The notes under the pieces were generated by a model. It was not told where the DNA came from. It did no database searches and saw only the letters and a list, made by a program, of their open reading frames with translations. From Mytilus galloprovincialis (lineage: Eukaryota > Mollusca > Bivalvia > Mytilida > Mytilidae): DNA of 64,000 nt. The stretch is from contig NC_134842.1 of NCBI RefSeq assembly GCF_965363235.1, positions 38,592,458-38,656,457 on the forward strand. Reading direction: 5' to 3'. Positions 12,201-22,722 of the stretch are shown piece by piece. Every line of letters begins with the position of its first letter. Position 1 is the stretch's first letter. A program made the position numbers and the translations under genes.

Positions 12201-15200
12201 TTATTTAGTTTTCTATGTTGTGTCGTGTGTGCTGTTGTTTGTTTGTCTTTTTCATTTTTAGCCATGGCGTTGTCAGTTTGTTTTAGATTTATGAGTTTGA
12301 CTGTCCCTTTGGTATCTTTCGTCCCTCTTCTTTTGTGACTCAAATATGACACCCGCCATTTTATCGGTTAAAACCAAAATGATAAACGTTAGCTGCTTTG
12401 CCTGTCCTACATCAAAGTTATATTACCTTTTGGAGGTCTGTATCTCATTGCATGAATTTCATTGTTACAATAATGATACAGAAACGGATTCGGAGTGATT
12501 TTTTCTTTCTGTTTCATTAGAGGCATGATATCTTTTCCGTCAATAAATCTATCCTTTGGTATGTCCGCCCCCATTAAATTGCTGATCGTTGTGAACATAT
12601 CCATCTGAGTGGTTGGTTCACTTATTTCGATGTTCTCTTTTATTTGATTTGGAAAACGTACTATTGATGGAACTCTTATCCCGCCGTCTACTGAAGTTTG
12701 AGCTTTACCACCTAAAAAGGTAAGAAGACAATACAACTGCTGTAAATTCAGAACTTATTGCGAAAATTGCGACAGGGTTAAAATCGCAATAATTTAAACT
12801 TGCATTTTGAAATTTAGTATATAACTTTAATAGGATTTTTCTCAATATCGCAAAAATAAAAATCGCATATTAGTCTATAATGACAAAATCGCTATAATGC
12901 ACCCAATAATTTCTGAATTTACAGTACATTCTTATATAATGAAAGAACGTCAATTTTTTATTTTTCTATGTTTATATTTTGCAGATTTCACATGCTGTTT
13001 ATTCTTTAAAGGTTTCATTCAAATGGTAATTGATTTGCCGGTTCCATTAGACAACACAATGCATATTGACTTGGACAAATAGAGTATTTCAGTATAGTCT
13101 TTCCCTTAACCTATTGAAGACAATCAAAGTCAAATGTTTCTATGTACAAACTCATGAGTATCTTTTTTAATATTTCGAGCAATAAAAAATTGGAAAAGAT
13201 GTTACATGAACTACGAATAGAAACAACTTTAGATAATTATGTTTTTTATTTTTTTCAAATATGACTGGATTTTTATCTATTCGTCTAACCAGATATTTTC
13301 TCGGAACTAAAATTGTCGATCGGAATATTCCAGTGCCTTCCAAAGGGGGTAGAGACTATTTCTGGAATAGCCAGATTAAAAAAAAATCAATAGCAATCGT
13401 ACAATATATAGTTGTCATCAAGTATTCCGTTTCTATTAACGTAGGCCTTTGATTTAGTAGCAGCTCAATGTTTCTGTTCTTACATTGTTTTCCTCCAATA
13501 TATAATTAAAGTGTGATGTAATTTTAATGTATGACCGGATTGTTTTCGCTTAATCGATTTATGACTATAGAACTGCAGTATACTACTGTTGCCATTATTT
13601 ATAGCAATCGTACCATATATGTATTTATTTACATATAATTTGTTAAACTGAACTGTGCTAGAGAACGCGAAATTAAAACAAAAAATGGACGACAGATGAA
13701 AATATCAAACAATATGAAACCTTATTTTAAAAAATAACAAACAGTTGTTATCAATCATTCTGTTTCTATGTATGTAGGCCTTATATTTAGTAGCAGCTCG
13801 GTGTTTCTTTTATTACATTGTTTTCCTCCCATATGTAGTTGATGTCTTTCCTTCGATTTTTTTTTCGCTTAATCGTTTTAGCTGTATTTGGCAAAGTTTT
13901 TAGGAATTTTGGTTCTCAATGCTCTTCAACTTCATAATTTATTTGGCCTTTTTAACTTTTTTGAATTCGAGTGTAACTGATGAGTCTTTTGTAGACGAAA
14001 CGCGCATCTGGCGTATATACTAAATTTAGTCCTGGTATCTATTATGGGTTTATTTTACTATTGAACAGCGCTATACTACTGTTTCTATTATTTATACTCC
14101 GAATTATTAAAGCAGTAAACATGTTCGCGCTGTTATCTCTGTAAAAATACATGTATTAGGTACGTAGCTTGATAAAAAGCAAAGAATGAAGAAACTATAC
14201 AGACACAAACCTTTAAAGGGTGTATTGACACCTCCATCTACTTCACCGTGCAGTCCTCTTTCTTCTAAATGTGCACCGTTATCAGATGTAAAATAAACAA
14301 GAGTGTCATCTGCAAGACCAAGTTTGGCGAGACTCGATAAGATCTGGCCTGTCCCATAATCCATTTCTTCGACGGCGTCACCATACCGACCATGTTTGGA
14401 TTTCCCTCGAAACTGTTTTGAAGTGATGAGTGCTGTATGAACATGACTCCAACTTACCACCAATAGAAATGGTACATTTTCCTTCTGACTATTTTCCAGA
14501 AATTCTATACTTTCCTTAGTATAGCGTTCAGACAATGTTTCTAAATTTATTGGTTGCTCTACTAAATCGAAATTACGATAAAGCAATGAATTGAAAAGCG
14601 TGACATGGTGAAAAGCAAAGAAAACGTATCCCCATACAAAACAAATTAGAAACAATATGAGAGATAAAATTACTGCTCCTATATATTTCTTTCGGTAAAG
14701 AAAATACATTGGAAGCATGATTGCAATGATACTTGCTAATGCTTGCCAATGTATCATTGGGTTCTGGGAATAAAAAACACTTGAGCCATCATCATACCAG
14801 TCTTGCATATTTGTAAGAGGATGTCCGTAGTAATAATCGAATCCATGGTTGAGAGGGTGGAACACACTATCGTTGTATTTTGACTCGCTCCATCCAAGGT
14901 GCCATTTTCCTTAAATCAAATATTTCAATTAGACATGTCGTTAGGTATGAAATGTGAATGAAAATGTGTTATGTATTAATTTTATGTCTATGACAAAATA
15001 AGTATGACCTTTAAATTTCATTTATTTGGATCACATTTTTTTTACTATATAGTTATTCCGGTACTGGCATGAAAATACGGATTTTTTGTGTTATTAAATT
15101 TGCTGTTACAAAATATTAAAAATTATTATAAATCAAGGAATGTATCTCCCTCATGCAAAGCTCTGATTCCTTTCACGGATTTGGCTATTCTTTTTGGAAC

Positions 15201-16253
15201 TTTTGGATTATAGCTCTTCATCTTTTATATAAGCTTTGGATTTTACATATTTTGGCCACGAGTATCACTGAAGAGACATGTATTTTCGAAATGCGCATCT
15301 GGTGCAGAAAAATTGGTACCGTTAATGTTATTATCAAAGGTACCAGGATTATAATTCTATACATGCAAGGAATTAAATGTATGCTTTGTTGGCTTATGGG
15401 TTGGAATATATAAGAATAAAAATAAGTTCCACCAAGTTAAATTCGTTTTTATAAACAATAACTAAATCATGTTTTTTTCGAGGACTGTGTATGTAGCACT
15501 TTAGTCCCTTAAATTTAATCTCGAAATATAAAACGTGAACTTAACGCCATGATATATTGTGCAATGTGTAACACTTTGTTTTATAATTATATATAATACT
15601 GAATACCTATCAATCCAGTTTTATATCCTTTTGATTTAGCTTGTTCCGCTATGGTAATCTCACTTTGTGGCAATCCTGCTGAACTTGCCAGAAACAAAAT
15701 AACACCAAATCTCGACGGCGGAGTAGGCACCATTCCTATAAAATATATTAATCAGTATTATAAAAGTTCCAGACGGTGATGGATGGCAGTGGGGCATCTT
15801 CGTAAGCTGCTGTTATCGATGCTGTGTACCCTCCATTTAAGATTTGCTTAAATATTTCCCCCATTTCTACATTCTATATTTCCATATGTTTAAATGTTAA
15901 TTTCAGACTAGTCTCCATAGTTAAAAAATCGACATAACCCAGCCATATAAGTCTTTAATCCATTTTTTTGTATATTTTCATAAATTAAATTTAAAATTGT
16001 TACCTGTACGAGAGGGATACCGCCCTGTGAGTAGTGAAGATCTGCTAGGAGTACAAAGAGCAGAAGAAGTAAGGTGATGAGTCAGTTTAACTCCCTGAGT
16101 AGATAGTTTGTCTATACTTGGTGTCCGAATGGTTTGGTTTCCGAAGCAACCGACATCTCCATAACCCAGGTCGTCGACAATTATTAAAAGAATATTTGGT
16201 GATTTTGCAGTGACCATAGATATACACAGAATAATACGCCATGTCTGCATCAT
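8888..16253 (-). CDS. Steryl-sulfatase-like gene A (five coding exons, 567 aa)
   Basis: A membrane-anchored sulfatase of the STS/ARSD/E/F type, predicted to hydrolyse sulfate esters in the ER or secretory lumen. CDS = join of minus-strand exons 16253-16004, 15735-15607, 14909-14211, 12711-12427, 9228-8888; every intron is phase 1 and GT-AG. Visible residues: signal peptide 1-16; metal-binding D27-D28 in VDDLGYGD; C67 in CTPSR, the formylglycine cysteine; R71; K128 and H130 in GKWHLG; a hydrophobic hairpin at about 179-198 and 203-226; H284; D336-N337 in [11 protein letters not shown]362. These track the human STS sites I remember with a steady offset of 6 to 8 residues. The cysteine-rich C-terminus ([13 protein letters not shown]) is STS-like. 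Length is near the 583 aa of human STS. All key residues are present, so it looks functional. Its substrate (steroid or other) cannot be told. Confidence 0.9.
9408..9806. mobile_element. TTAA-flanked non-autonomous DNA transposon (399 bp)
   Basis: Ends are inverted: GGATGTACTTAGGTGAGGTT at the left and its complement at the right. TTAA at 9404-9407 and 9807-9810 makes a clean target duplication. There is no coding content. TTAA targets are used by piggyBac and Kolobok families; the GG terminus favours Kolobok (inference). It sits in intron 4 of sulfatase A. The end of a similar element appears at about 56700-56766. Confidence 0.8.
9872..10016. repeat. Minisatellite, 5 units of 28 bp
   Basis: The unit CACGTCTACGTGTAGAAAAC plus ATAGAGCG/A is repeated five times with only a G/A alternation at the last base, followed by a partial CACGT. 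It lies about 180 bp before the reverse-transcriptase frame at 10195. Confidence 0.92.
10190..12345 (+). mobile_element. Full copy of the Penelope-like element with 3' tail
   Basis: The RT frame plus a 3' tail at 12034-12345. The tail carries ACGACGGGTGCCGCATGTGG, CTTCCGGAGCACCTGA, AGCCATGGCGTTGTCAGTTT and ends near GGTATCTTTCGTCCCTCTTC. The same tail occurs at 51360-51670, 56988-57300 (minus) and 63000-63385, which defines the 3' end. The 5' boundary is uncertain. Confidence 0.75.
10195..12033 (+). CDS. Penelope-like reverse transcriptase, uninterrupted 612-codon frame
   Basis: A retroelement RT in intron 4 of sulfatase A, antisense to it. Visible blocks: [17 protein letters not shown] (N-terminal RT block, residue ~160), [12 protein letters not shown], motif A-like [14 protein letters not shown], motif B-like [20 protein letters not shown], catalytic FRYIDDVLS, then [25 protein letters not shown] and [15 protein letters not shown]. 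No GIY-YIG endonuclease is visible after the RT. The family assignment (Penelope-like, endonuclease-lacking) is from motif style. The first ATG at 10195 follows no promoter I recognise; since the fold seems to start mid-domain, the copy may be slightly 5'-truncated. The unbroken frame suggests a recent insertion. Confidence 0.8.
   Translation: MTNSCVPIISYTYIKPIATKIFNYKHVLQDLDIDDFKSKPPDCTCASSLFTYNPAGHVITGDLNIVNNTSLRYVLSKGPKYREPKSINWKYNFKILMDSVEDYARQWAKREKEDVDTLSEWIKAVRSLIQIRIKKLNGSINANATSIFKDPNVAKHLSYLHDKYVVVPADKAPNNIVFVCKTHYINCLINELGIDNSLGNSTYTLTTLTKEEILNNHRSVLCSFGISTKDEELDLPSLYWIPKLHKCPYKQRYIAGSSKCSTKPLSKLLTSILSAIKDGLQSYCETAYSRGGVNQMWILKNSKDLLEYIQSNSLSSCNSIKTFDFSTLYTSIPHSKLKDKLKELVLLCFVKKNGQRRYKYLVLGRDKSYFVKDHSDSNKKFSETDIIKMLDFLIDNIFVTFGGRVFQQTVGIPMGTNCAPLLADLFLYYYEADFMQELLRKKDKKLAISFNSTFRYIDDVLSLNNSKLGDYVERIYPIELEIKETTDTVKSASYLDLHLEIDNEGRLKTKLYDKRDDFSFPIVNFPFLSSNIPAAPAYGAYISQLIRYSRACISYHDFLDRGLLLTRKLLNQEFQMVNLKSSLRKFYGCHHELVDRYGITVSQMISDMFLTS
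12427..12711 (-). CDS. Sulfatase A exon 4
   Basis: 285 nt, acceptor TTTTTAG|GTGGTA, donor AAAAG|GTAATA. It encodes [46 protein letters not shown] and [17 protein letters not shown], the usual sulfatase C-terminal subdomain start. Confidence 0.92.
12770..12930. repeat. Dispersed GCGATAAT-type repeat fragment
   Basis: It has alternating blocks such as AAATCGCAATAATTTAAACT and AATATCGCAAAAATAAAAAT, a type of intronic repeat I associate with mussel DNA. It has no coding content. Confidence 0.35.
12931..13879. other. Intron 3 of sulfatase A: repeat fragments only
   Basis: Two similar segments (about 13190-13510 and 13720-13830) share CGTTTCTATTAACGTAGGCC-like and TTACATTGTTTTCCTCCAAT-like text, a small local duplication. 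A fragment of the 8165-8540 repeat family is at 13530-13610. No exon was seen. Confidence 0.4.
13880..14050 (+). repeat. Dispersed copy related to the 355-bp unit
   Basis: GCTGTATTTGGCAAAGTTTT, CTTCAACTTCATAATTTATT, GTAGACGAAACGCGCATCTG and CTGGTATCTATTATG appear in the family order. It lies between exons 4 and 3 of sulfatase A. Confidence 0.6.
14211..14909 (-). CDS. Sulfatase A exon 3
   Basis: 699 nt, acceptor TTTAAG|GAAAAT, donor AAAG|GTTTGT. It encodes [15 protein letters not shown], the two-helix membrane hairpin, [26 protein letters not shown] and [10 protein letters not shown]. Confidence 0.92.
15150..15350 (+). repeat. Dispersed copy related to the 355-bp unit
   Basis: It carries TTTTTGGAACTTTTGGATTA, GAAATGCGCATCTGG and then TTATCAAAGGTACCAGGATT in an orientation not fully consistent with one simple copy, so two fragments may be joined. 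Intron of sulfatase A. Confidence 0.5.
15607..15735 (-). CDS. Sulfatase A exon 2
   Basis: 129 nt, acceptor TATAG|GAATGG, donor ATAG|GTATTC. It encodes [20 protein letters not shown] then [18 protein letters not shown], matching the STS segment ahead of GKWHLG. No ATG-started frame marks it; it was found by homology. Confidence 0.88.
16004..16253 (-). CDS. Sulfatase A exon 1
   Basis: It runs from ATG at 16253 to the donor ACAG|GTAACA and encodes the signal peptide, DDLGYGD and CTPSR. The bases directly before ATG are TTTTCAG, so the coding exon seems to start at an acceptor, implying an upstream 5' UTR exon. The in-frame ATG at 16268 would lie in that intron and is not favoured. Confidence 0.88.
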
Positions 16254-16354
16254 CTGAAAATATATCATGTATTCATATATAACTGTAAAAAATTAAAATT
16301 AGATTAAATTATTATAGTTGTAAGTACAATATCGGAAAATATAAACCTTATCGT

Positions 16355-17215
16355 CAGTTCGTGATGAAAAATAAAGGCAACAGTAGTATATCGCTGTTCA
16401 AAGTCATAAATCATTTGAGCGAAAACAAACTTCGGGTTAAAAACCAAAATTGATGGAAATAAGAGGACAACATTGGAACAACAGAAACACTGAAATGCAA
16501 CAAAAACAAATTTTAACAAACAGAGAATGAGAAAAAGTACCGATAAGGGCCAGTCTTCACTATTAACTTTGTTATGATGTATATATTTATTCACCTGTAG
16601 TTGCATCTTATTCCTGAAGATGATTTTATTAACGTGAGATTAAGTGTTAAGCATGAAGACTGATAGAGAGATCCCGCTTTTCTTGCTGTTTCTTTTTTCT
16701 TGCTGAAACATCCACGACTTATCTTATGAAACACCGGTCTTTTTGAGTGTTGGGTTAATATGTGATTTTGGGGTTTGCATTTTATGTTCAGATGTTTTAT
16801 TTTTCAAAACGCCTATTTAATGTATTAATAGGAGGTCTTGTGAACGGTCAAAATATTTGCCCTCTTTTACAATTGCAAGTAAAAGGCAATCCAAACTGTC
16901 TACCCATTTTCTCTGTAGGTCAACTATGCAGACCTCTTCTACTGAGTAAGTTGTTGACCTGTTCCCATATTGAATGTGCATGAATCACTAAATGTTATGA
17001 ACACGAACAAAATATGAAATTAATCTGAATGAAATACAGTACAAAATTGCACTTCAGTGTTTTCTGTTATTTCGTTGGTTCGTTGTTTTTCTCTTATAGT
17101 TGGTGTGTTTCCCTCGTTTGGGTCTGTTGCCCGGATTTGTTTTCTCTCAGTCGATTTGGGACTTTTTTTTACAGCGGTATACTATTGTTTCCTTTATTTA
17201 TCCATATATCCATTA
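16355..17215. repeat. Two partial copies of the GCAACAGTAGTATA repeat in opposite orientation
   Basis: 16355-16600 is on the minus strand (AAAGGCAACAGTAGTATATC at its start); 17040-17215 is on the plus strand and ends GGTATACTATTGTTTCCTTT. They lie upstream of sulfatase A. Short frames inside are repeat-derived. Confidence 0.5.
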
Positions 17216-19217
17216 ACGTACTAAAGTTTTTTTTTCAGATAAAAAGAAACCCTATTTTGTCATCTTAATATTAAAATTTTCAAATTATAGATTGATAATA
17301 CATCTCGCAATATCATAAGTAGACGTGAATTGTTGGTATCATTTCTGATAACAAAAGACAGTGTTTTTGGTTTAAATTATTATCATGATCACAACAGTGA
17401 ATAATTATTGAATTCAAGTTCAATTGAGATATTTCGTAGTATCTATTAACCCCTATTTAGAAGGATTTGAAGTAATTAACGGATTATTCAACAAATCAAC
17501 GTATGTAACAACGAGCTGGACGATCTTGCCTATTTTACCGTCTAATTATTTTCGAAAGATATTTGCAAAACATATTTCCAGTGTCTTTCTGAAAACTGTT
17601 ACTTTAACTTGTTAACTGACACGTTACAAAATCAGACTCGAAGTGCCGGTCTAGTAAAAAACAGGTTTGATATTTCATATTACATAATAAGGTTCAAGTC
17701 CTGAGCGCATTTTTTTTTGCCACTGAGCGTCGACAGCACTCTACCCATTCATCCACCGGAAAATCAATCCGATACGTGCGATGTAGTTAAGATATGCCCT
17801 TTTTCAATGCCAGTCTTAATTGTATGTCTTTCTTCTATGTCAATATTCTTCATGATTTACATATTGGATTTATTCTTAACTTGTTTTCGTCCCCAGCATT
17901 CATGGAGTATTTGCCATAGGACAACAGAAAAAGCCAATAACAATATAGGCAAGAAATTAAAGCAGAACGATAACAGTTTAGGATTACTTTTTGTTTCCAC
18001 GAAAATGGACATTGGACGAGACTAGAATATGCATCTTTTTTAATCTGGGCAATATTTGGTAGAAGAGATACATTAGTTGCCAGTTTGTATTGTTTCACAA
18101 AATTCGAAAATTCCTATTTGGAATTTTCGCAAAGTAGAACACATGTGTCAGCAAATTACGAAAATAATTCAATAATTCATGTCGAAATATAACATAACTG
18201 CGTATTTTTAAAACTATATATGATCATGTGATCGTGTTAACCTTGATTTAAATCAAATAAGGCAATCTATTACAAGAAAATGAAGAGTTTGATTATAAAT
18301 TTCACCGGCTCATCTGTTAACAATCTACTTTAAATGCCGTTTAATTAACTTACGATGTAAGACTGACGGGTTTCTTTTGATCTCCACTTGTTCAAATCGT
18401 ATCTTCAATTCATTATTTAAATGTCACTTTTTCAAGGCAGGTTGTAATAAGTACATGCACTTTTCTGTGTTTACTAAGCAAATAACGACCTACATTATGA
18501 CCTTTGATATATCATACATGTATATAAAAGATAACATAAAATTATTTAATGTAAATTGTGTAAACTGCTAATAGTCGATATAAATTGTAAATATGATATA
18601 TATGATTACACATGATAGCGTTGTATGATTCTTTTTAACGGAATTTACTTATGAAAACTTATTGATGTAATGTTTATTATATCATGTATATTGTTATTGA
18701 ATACACACTGATAGATTTCGTACACATACAAACATTGACAGTTAAGCATCTAACTTTTGTTGATATTCATTCAGGTTTTGATATAATGATCTCCTTTTCT
18801 TGATAGGTATGATATAATCTTGTTAAGATAAAATTTATTAGATTGGCACGTGTAGTACCCACACAAGTCGTAAAAGTCCAAGCAAACTTACGTAACAGTC
18901 CTATAGGACTGTATTTACACTTCGTTGATATTATGAAAGTCGTTGAAAGAACTTCAATGCTGCCGTTATTGTAATTTTCATGCTAAATGTAATATGTAGT
19001 ATTTGTAATTGCTATAAAATGTTCAAAGTAAGCTTTCATACAATTTTTCTTTTACAAATTCTTCTATATTCATAAGAATCAGATATCGTTTGAATTAAAA
19101 CATCTTGTATTCTGTCAAATATTTGTGAAATCACAACACATTATTACAGCCGATTTCAATGGGTATGTAGCTAAAGTTATATCTTTGGTCAGCTTGCTTG
19201 CTAGCTGAACCGTGAAG
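17216..19217. other. Intergenic, no feature seen
   Basis: AT-rich sequence between the two sulfatase genes. Frames up to 102 codons occur, but none has recognisable motifs or splice-bounded homology. An untranslated first exon or promoter of gene A could be here and would not be visible to me. Confidence 0.4.
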
Positions 19218-19335
19218 TCATTGTTAGGTAAGGTATACTACCCTCCTTTCGAAGTAGTCTAGTCCTAAAGACATATATATTGGTTCCCTGTCGGACTAGT
19301 CTACTCTTAAAGGAGGGTTGTTTACCTAACAATAA
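19218..19335. repeat. Short palindromic element
   Basis: TCATTGTTAGGTAAGGTATA..ACCCTCCTTTC..GTAGTCTAGTCC on the left is matched in inverted orientation by GGACTAGTCTACTC..AAAGGAGGGTTG..TTACCTAACAATAA. Arms are about 43 bp with mismatches and a short central loop, which fits a miniature foldback element. Confidence 0.65.
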
Positions 19336-20555
19336 CAAGTTTCCATGGGAGATAATCTTATATCGTTGATCTTTTGAAATATTGATCTTATCCCCCTAAA
19401 ATGCCAAGAGAACACCTTTAAGCTTAAGATATATATCACCAACTGTTTTAGAAATTAATTCATGAAAAAGTTTTGTAGCATACACAGGAAACACCATTTT
19501 AGAAGAAATAATCTAAAACTAAAATTTGCACATCTTTTTAGAGATTAAAAAAAAATACGACCTATCACCTTTCGCATGACAAATACAATAACAACACTAT
19601 TAAACTTCTTTGAACGATTATCTTAATATCAATGAAGTGGTATAAAAGTATCATGGGATTGTAAGTATCCTTTAATTCATCATGTTAATCACCTGGTACT
19701 TATACGACTTTACTCTGTTTTCTAAAGCAGTTCGTTGAAATTTCTGAACAGTTAAACGGTTTGGTTTGATAAAACAAATTGTAATTCAGTCAGAATTTTT
19801 TAGAGCAACCTTGTAGTAAAATCACAACTAGTACAGGTAAAATAAGTTTCCGTCTCATATTTGTCAAGGTTGTCGATTTAAGCGGATTATGATCGTTTTG
19901 CATTAGTATGGATTCTTGTTCAATTACAGTCCATACACATGGTATCTTGAAGAATGTGGAAAATGTGGATTCGTTACTTTTGTACAGTCCATACACCTGG
20001 TTTCTTAAGAAATGATGACAATGTTATCGGTATATTACATTTCGTATACTTGGTTTCACACACCTGTTTTCTTAACAAGTGACGACACTATTGTGAAATA
20101 GGGACGAACGTGGATGCATTAGTTCACTATTTATACACAGGGTTTCTTAACAAATAAATGGAAATACTGTGGATTTATTATATTGCAACACACTTTATCA
20201 TCCATACACTTATCTGATTTATAAACAATTTACGATTTAAAGAATGTGCTAATCTAATTGTCTCTCATCCCGAAATATTAAGACTAGAAATTGTAATGAT
20301 AACAGAGAATTTGAAAAAGAAAATATATCATGAAATTATTTGTTTCCAATTAAAATTAACAAATTAAGGTTTTACTTAAAAGTGTTGTTCCATTTTGCGA
20401 CCTACCTTCAAAATAAACACAACTATTTGCAGGTCTGAAGAATCAAGCTCTTTCAAACTGATTTGTACAGTTTATTCTAATGCTTTATTTGCTGTAACAT
20501 TTTACTTCAGGTTAGGTTGAGAATTGAGCGCTTGAAAACGTGTTTAATCTACCAT
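19336..20555. other. Intergenic, no feature seen
   Basis: No coding or structural signal. Near 19930-20140 a CAGTCCATACAC / CTGG TTTCTTAA phrase recurs three or four times at 60-80 bp spacing, a weak degenerate repeat. Confidence 0.35.
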
Positions 20556-21230
20556 ACTCAGTATATAAAGGCAACAGTAGTTTACCGGTGTTCAGAAGTC
20601 ATTAATCTATTGAGACAAAAACAAATCTGGATCAAAAACCAAAACCGAGGAAATACATCAATTATAAGAGGAAAACAAAGGAACAATAGGAACACCGAAG
20701 TGCCAAAAAAAAAAAAAAAACACCAAACAAACGCCAACACACATAGAAACGAACTATTTCATAACAACTGCCATATTTCTAATTTGGTACTGGTCATTTA
20801 AAAAATGGTGGGTTGAACAAGGTAAAATTGTATGCCAAACCTCCCGCTTTATGCCAATGTTATAAAATTATCGCCACAACACTACGTGACAGAAGTACAG
20901 CAAAAACACATACAAAAAAATTCAAAACAGAGAAACGCACACACAAATTGTATACCTGTCTCAAATCAGGAGACTGGAACTCAATGAATATAGTTTAGCT
21001 ATGTGTCCAGTTTGGTTATGTTTTTATTTATAGTTATTATGCCGTTAGTTTTCTTCGTTTAAATTGTTTTCTACCTAGTCATGCCGGGGTCTGTTTACTT
21101 TTCCATGCGGTATTGGTGTTGCTCATTAATCAAGACCGAACGGTGATCTATCTTTGCTTAAATCCGCTGCATTTTGACTTTATTAGAAAGCTTTCTCGTT
21201 AGCAATCATACCAAATCTCCTTATTTTATA
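20556..21230. repeat. Two adjoining dispersed repeats
   Basis: 20556-20880 is a minus-oriented copy of the 8165-8540 family (AAGGCAACAGTAG.. then ..AAACCTCCCGCTTTA). 20930-21230 resembles 53100-53430, ending GCAATCATACCAAATCTCC. Confidence 0.55.
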
Positions 21231-22381
21231 CAGATAACGAAACTCTTTTCATTTTCATTTACAAAATATACAAAAATATGAAAAATACTATACAATTTTC
21301 ACATAAAGAAAGTACAAAATCAAAACTTAACAACAACGGAATATACTTATAAGTACAGGACAAGATATATATTTGTCCTACAATCAACAAATTTGTTTCC
21401 GGTGTAAACGAATAAATAAACGAAGAAACGGAATGACCATATAAAAACAATTTAGTTTAGTTTAAACATATTTATTTATAGTGGATTGGGAAACAAGTTT
21501 TGCAACTTATATTAATCCCGTTCCACTCCACTTTAAAAAAAACAATTTATAATGAACCTATAATAAAGAAGAAACAATTAGATAGACACAGCGATATTGA
21601 TTAAGGAACAACTAAATTTCAATTGATTGGTTGTTTGGTTAACGTTAAATACTACATGCAAATTGACGAGAACATATTAACAATAAATCTTAACAATAGT
21701 TTCCAGACCAACGAGAAACCTGTACCCGCATTTTGAGTACATCTTTCTCCTCAACCTAAAAACCAAATCAGCTACCCTTGTTTGTTCTACGGAACATAAT
21801 AAACATAATTTCTGAAAATGAACATTAACGTAAACAATGTAAGAGAATTGTATTTCTCAATCAAATCATCAATTTAAATATTTTGATCAAATATTCAATA
21901 AACGCTCGCACAATAAACTATAGTGATACCGTTTTAAAATCCATTTCCTAGATACAAGAATATGGAAGTGTTATTTTTTTATAATAATTTAACAGACACA
22001 TTATTTTGCATTTTGTTTTGTCGGAATACTTAGTTTCTAAATATTCAGAATTTATGGAAATCTAAATAAATGATTTTTGACGCGAAAAACCCTTCACCAA
22101 AATTATTTACACATCTTTTAAATCCAATTCTTGTTTAAGTTAAAAGGGAAAGACGAACTTGTCCTCTCTTTACTCTTTATTTCAATTTTTAAAAAATCAA
22201 ATACATTAAATTGGTAGCACAAAAAAAAACTTCCCAGACTGTTACACATATATGCAGCAATTCAACATTCAAACCATACTCAGATTTAGTGTTGGGAATA
22301 TTAAACCCTTCACTATAATTTCTGAGTCTGATACCCTTATATAGCCTATTTTCATATTTGAAACTCACACCACACAATATT
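21231..22381. other. 3' flank of sulfatase B
   Basis: No gene seen. On the minus strand AATAAA lies at 22181-22176, about 200 nt past the sulfatase B stop, a reasonable polyadenylation signal. Confidence 0.4.
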
Positions 22382-22722
22382 TTAACTATATTTAGGATCA
22401 GTACATTTACATGTAGGGAAATTACAGCATGGTTGTAAAAAGGGATTCCATAAAAGTTTAGTAAATGTCAACTGAGAATTTATAGTACCAACAGATGTCA
22501 CATGATCATCTAACTGTTTCATCATAATATCTCTAAGATTTCTATACTTTTCACTAGAATCAGATGGTATTGGTTTTCGTTCTCCTAGATCTGAAGTCAA
22601 TTCATAAAACACAGGAGGGTTTAATACTAATGCGTTTCTACACAGACACGCTAAACCTTCACACTTCTCTTGTCCTGACATATAATTTGGCTCTTTAAAC
22701 ACGAGCTTCCAAACTTTATTTC
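22382..22722 (-). CDS. Sulfatase B exon 5 (last)
   Basis: 341 nt, acceptor TTATAG|GAAATA, stop TAA at 22384-22382. It encodes [36 protein letters not shown] and [18 protein letters not shown]. Confidence 0.92.

Noticed and set aside
12065-12352. Frames on both strands after the RT
   Set aside because: The same sequence recurs at 51360-51670, 57000-57300 and 63000-63385 as non-coding 3' tail with broken frames.
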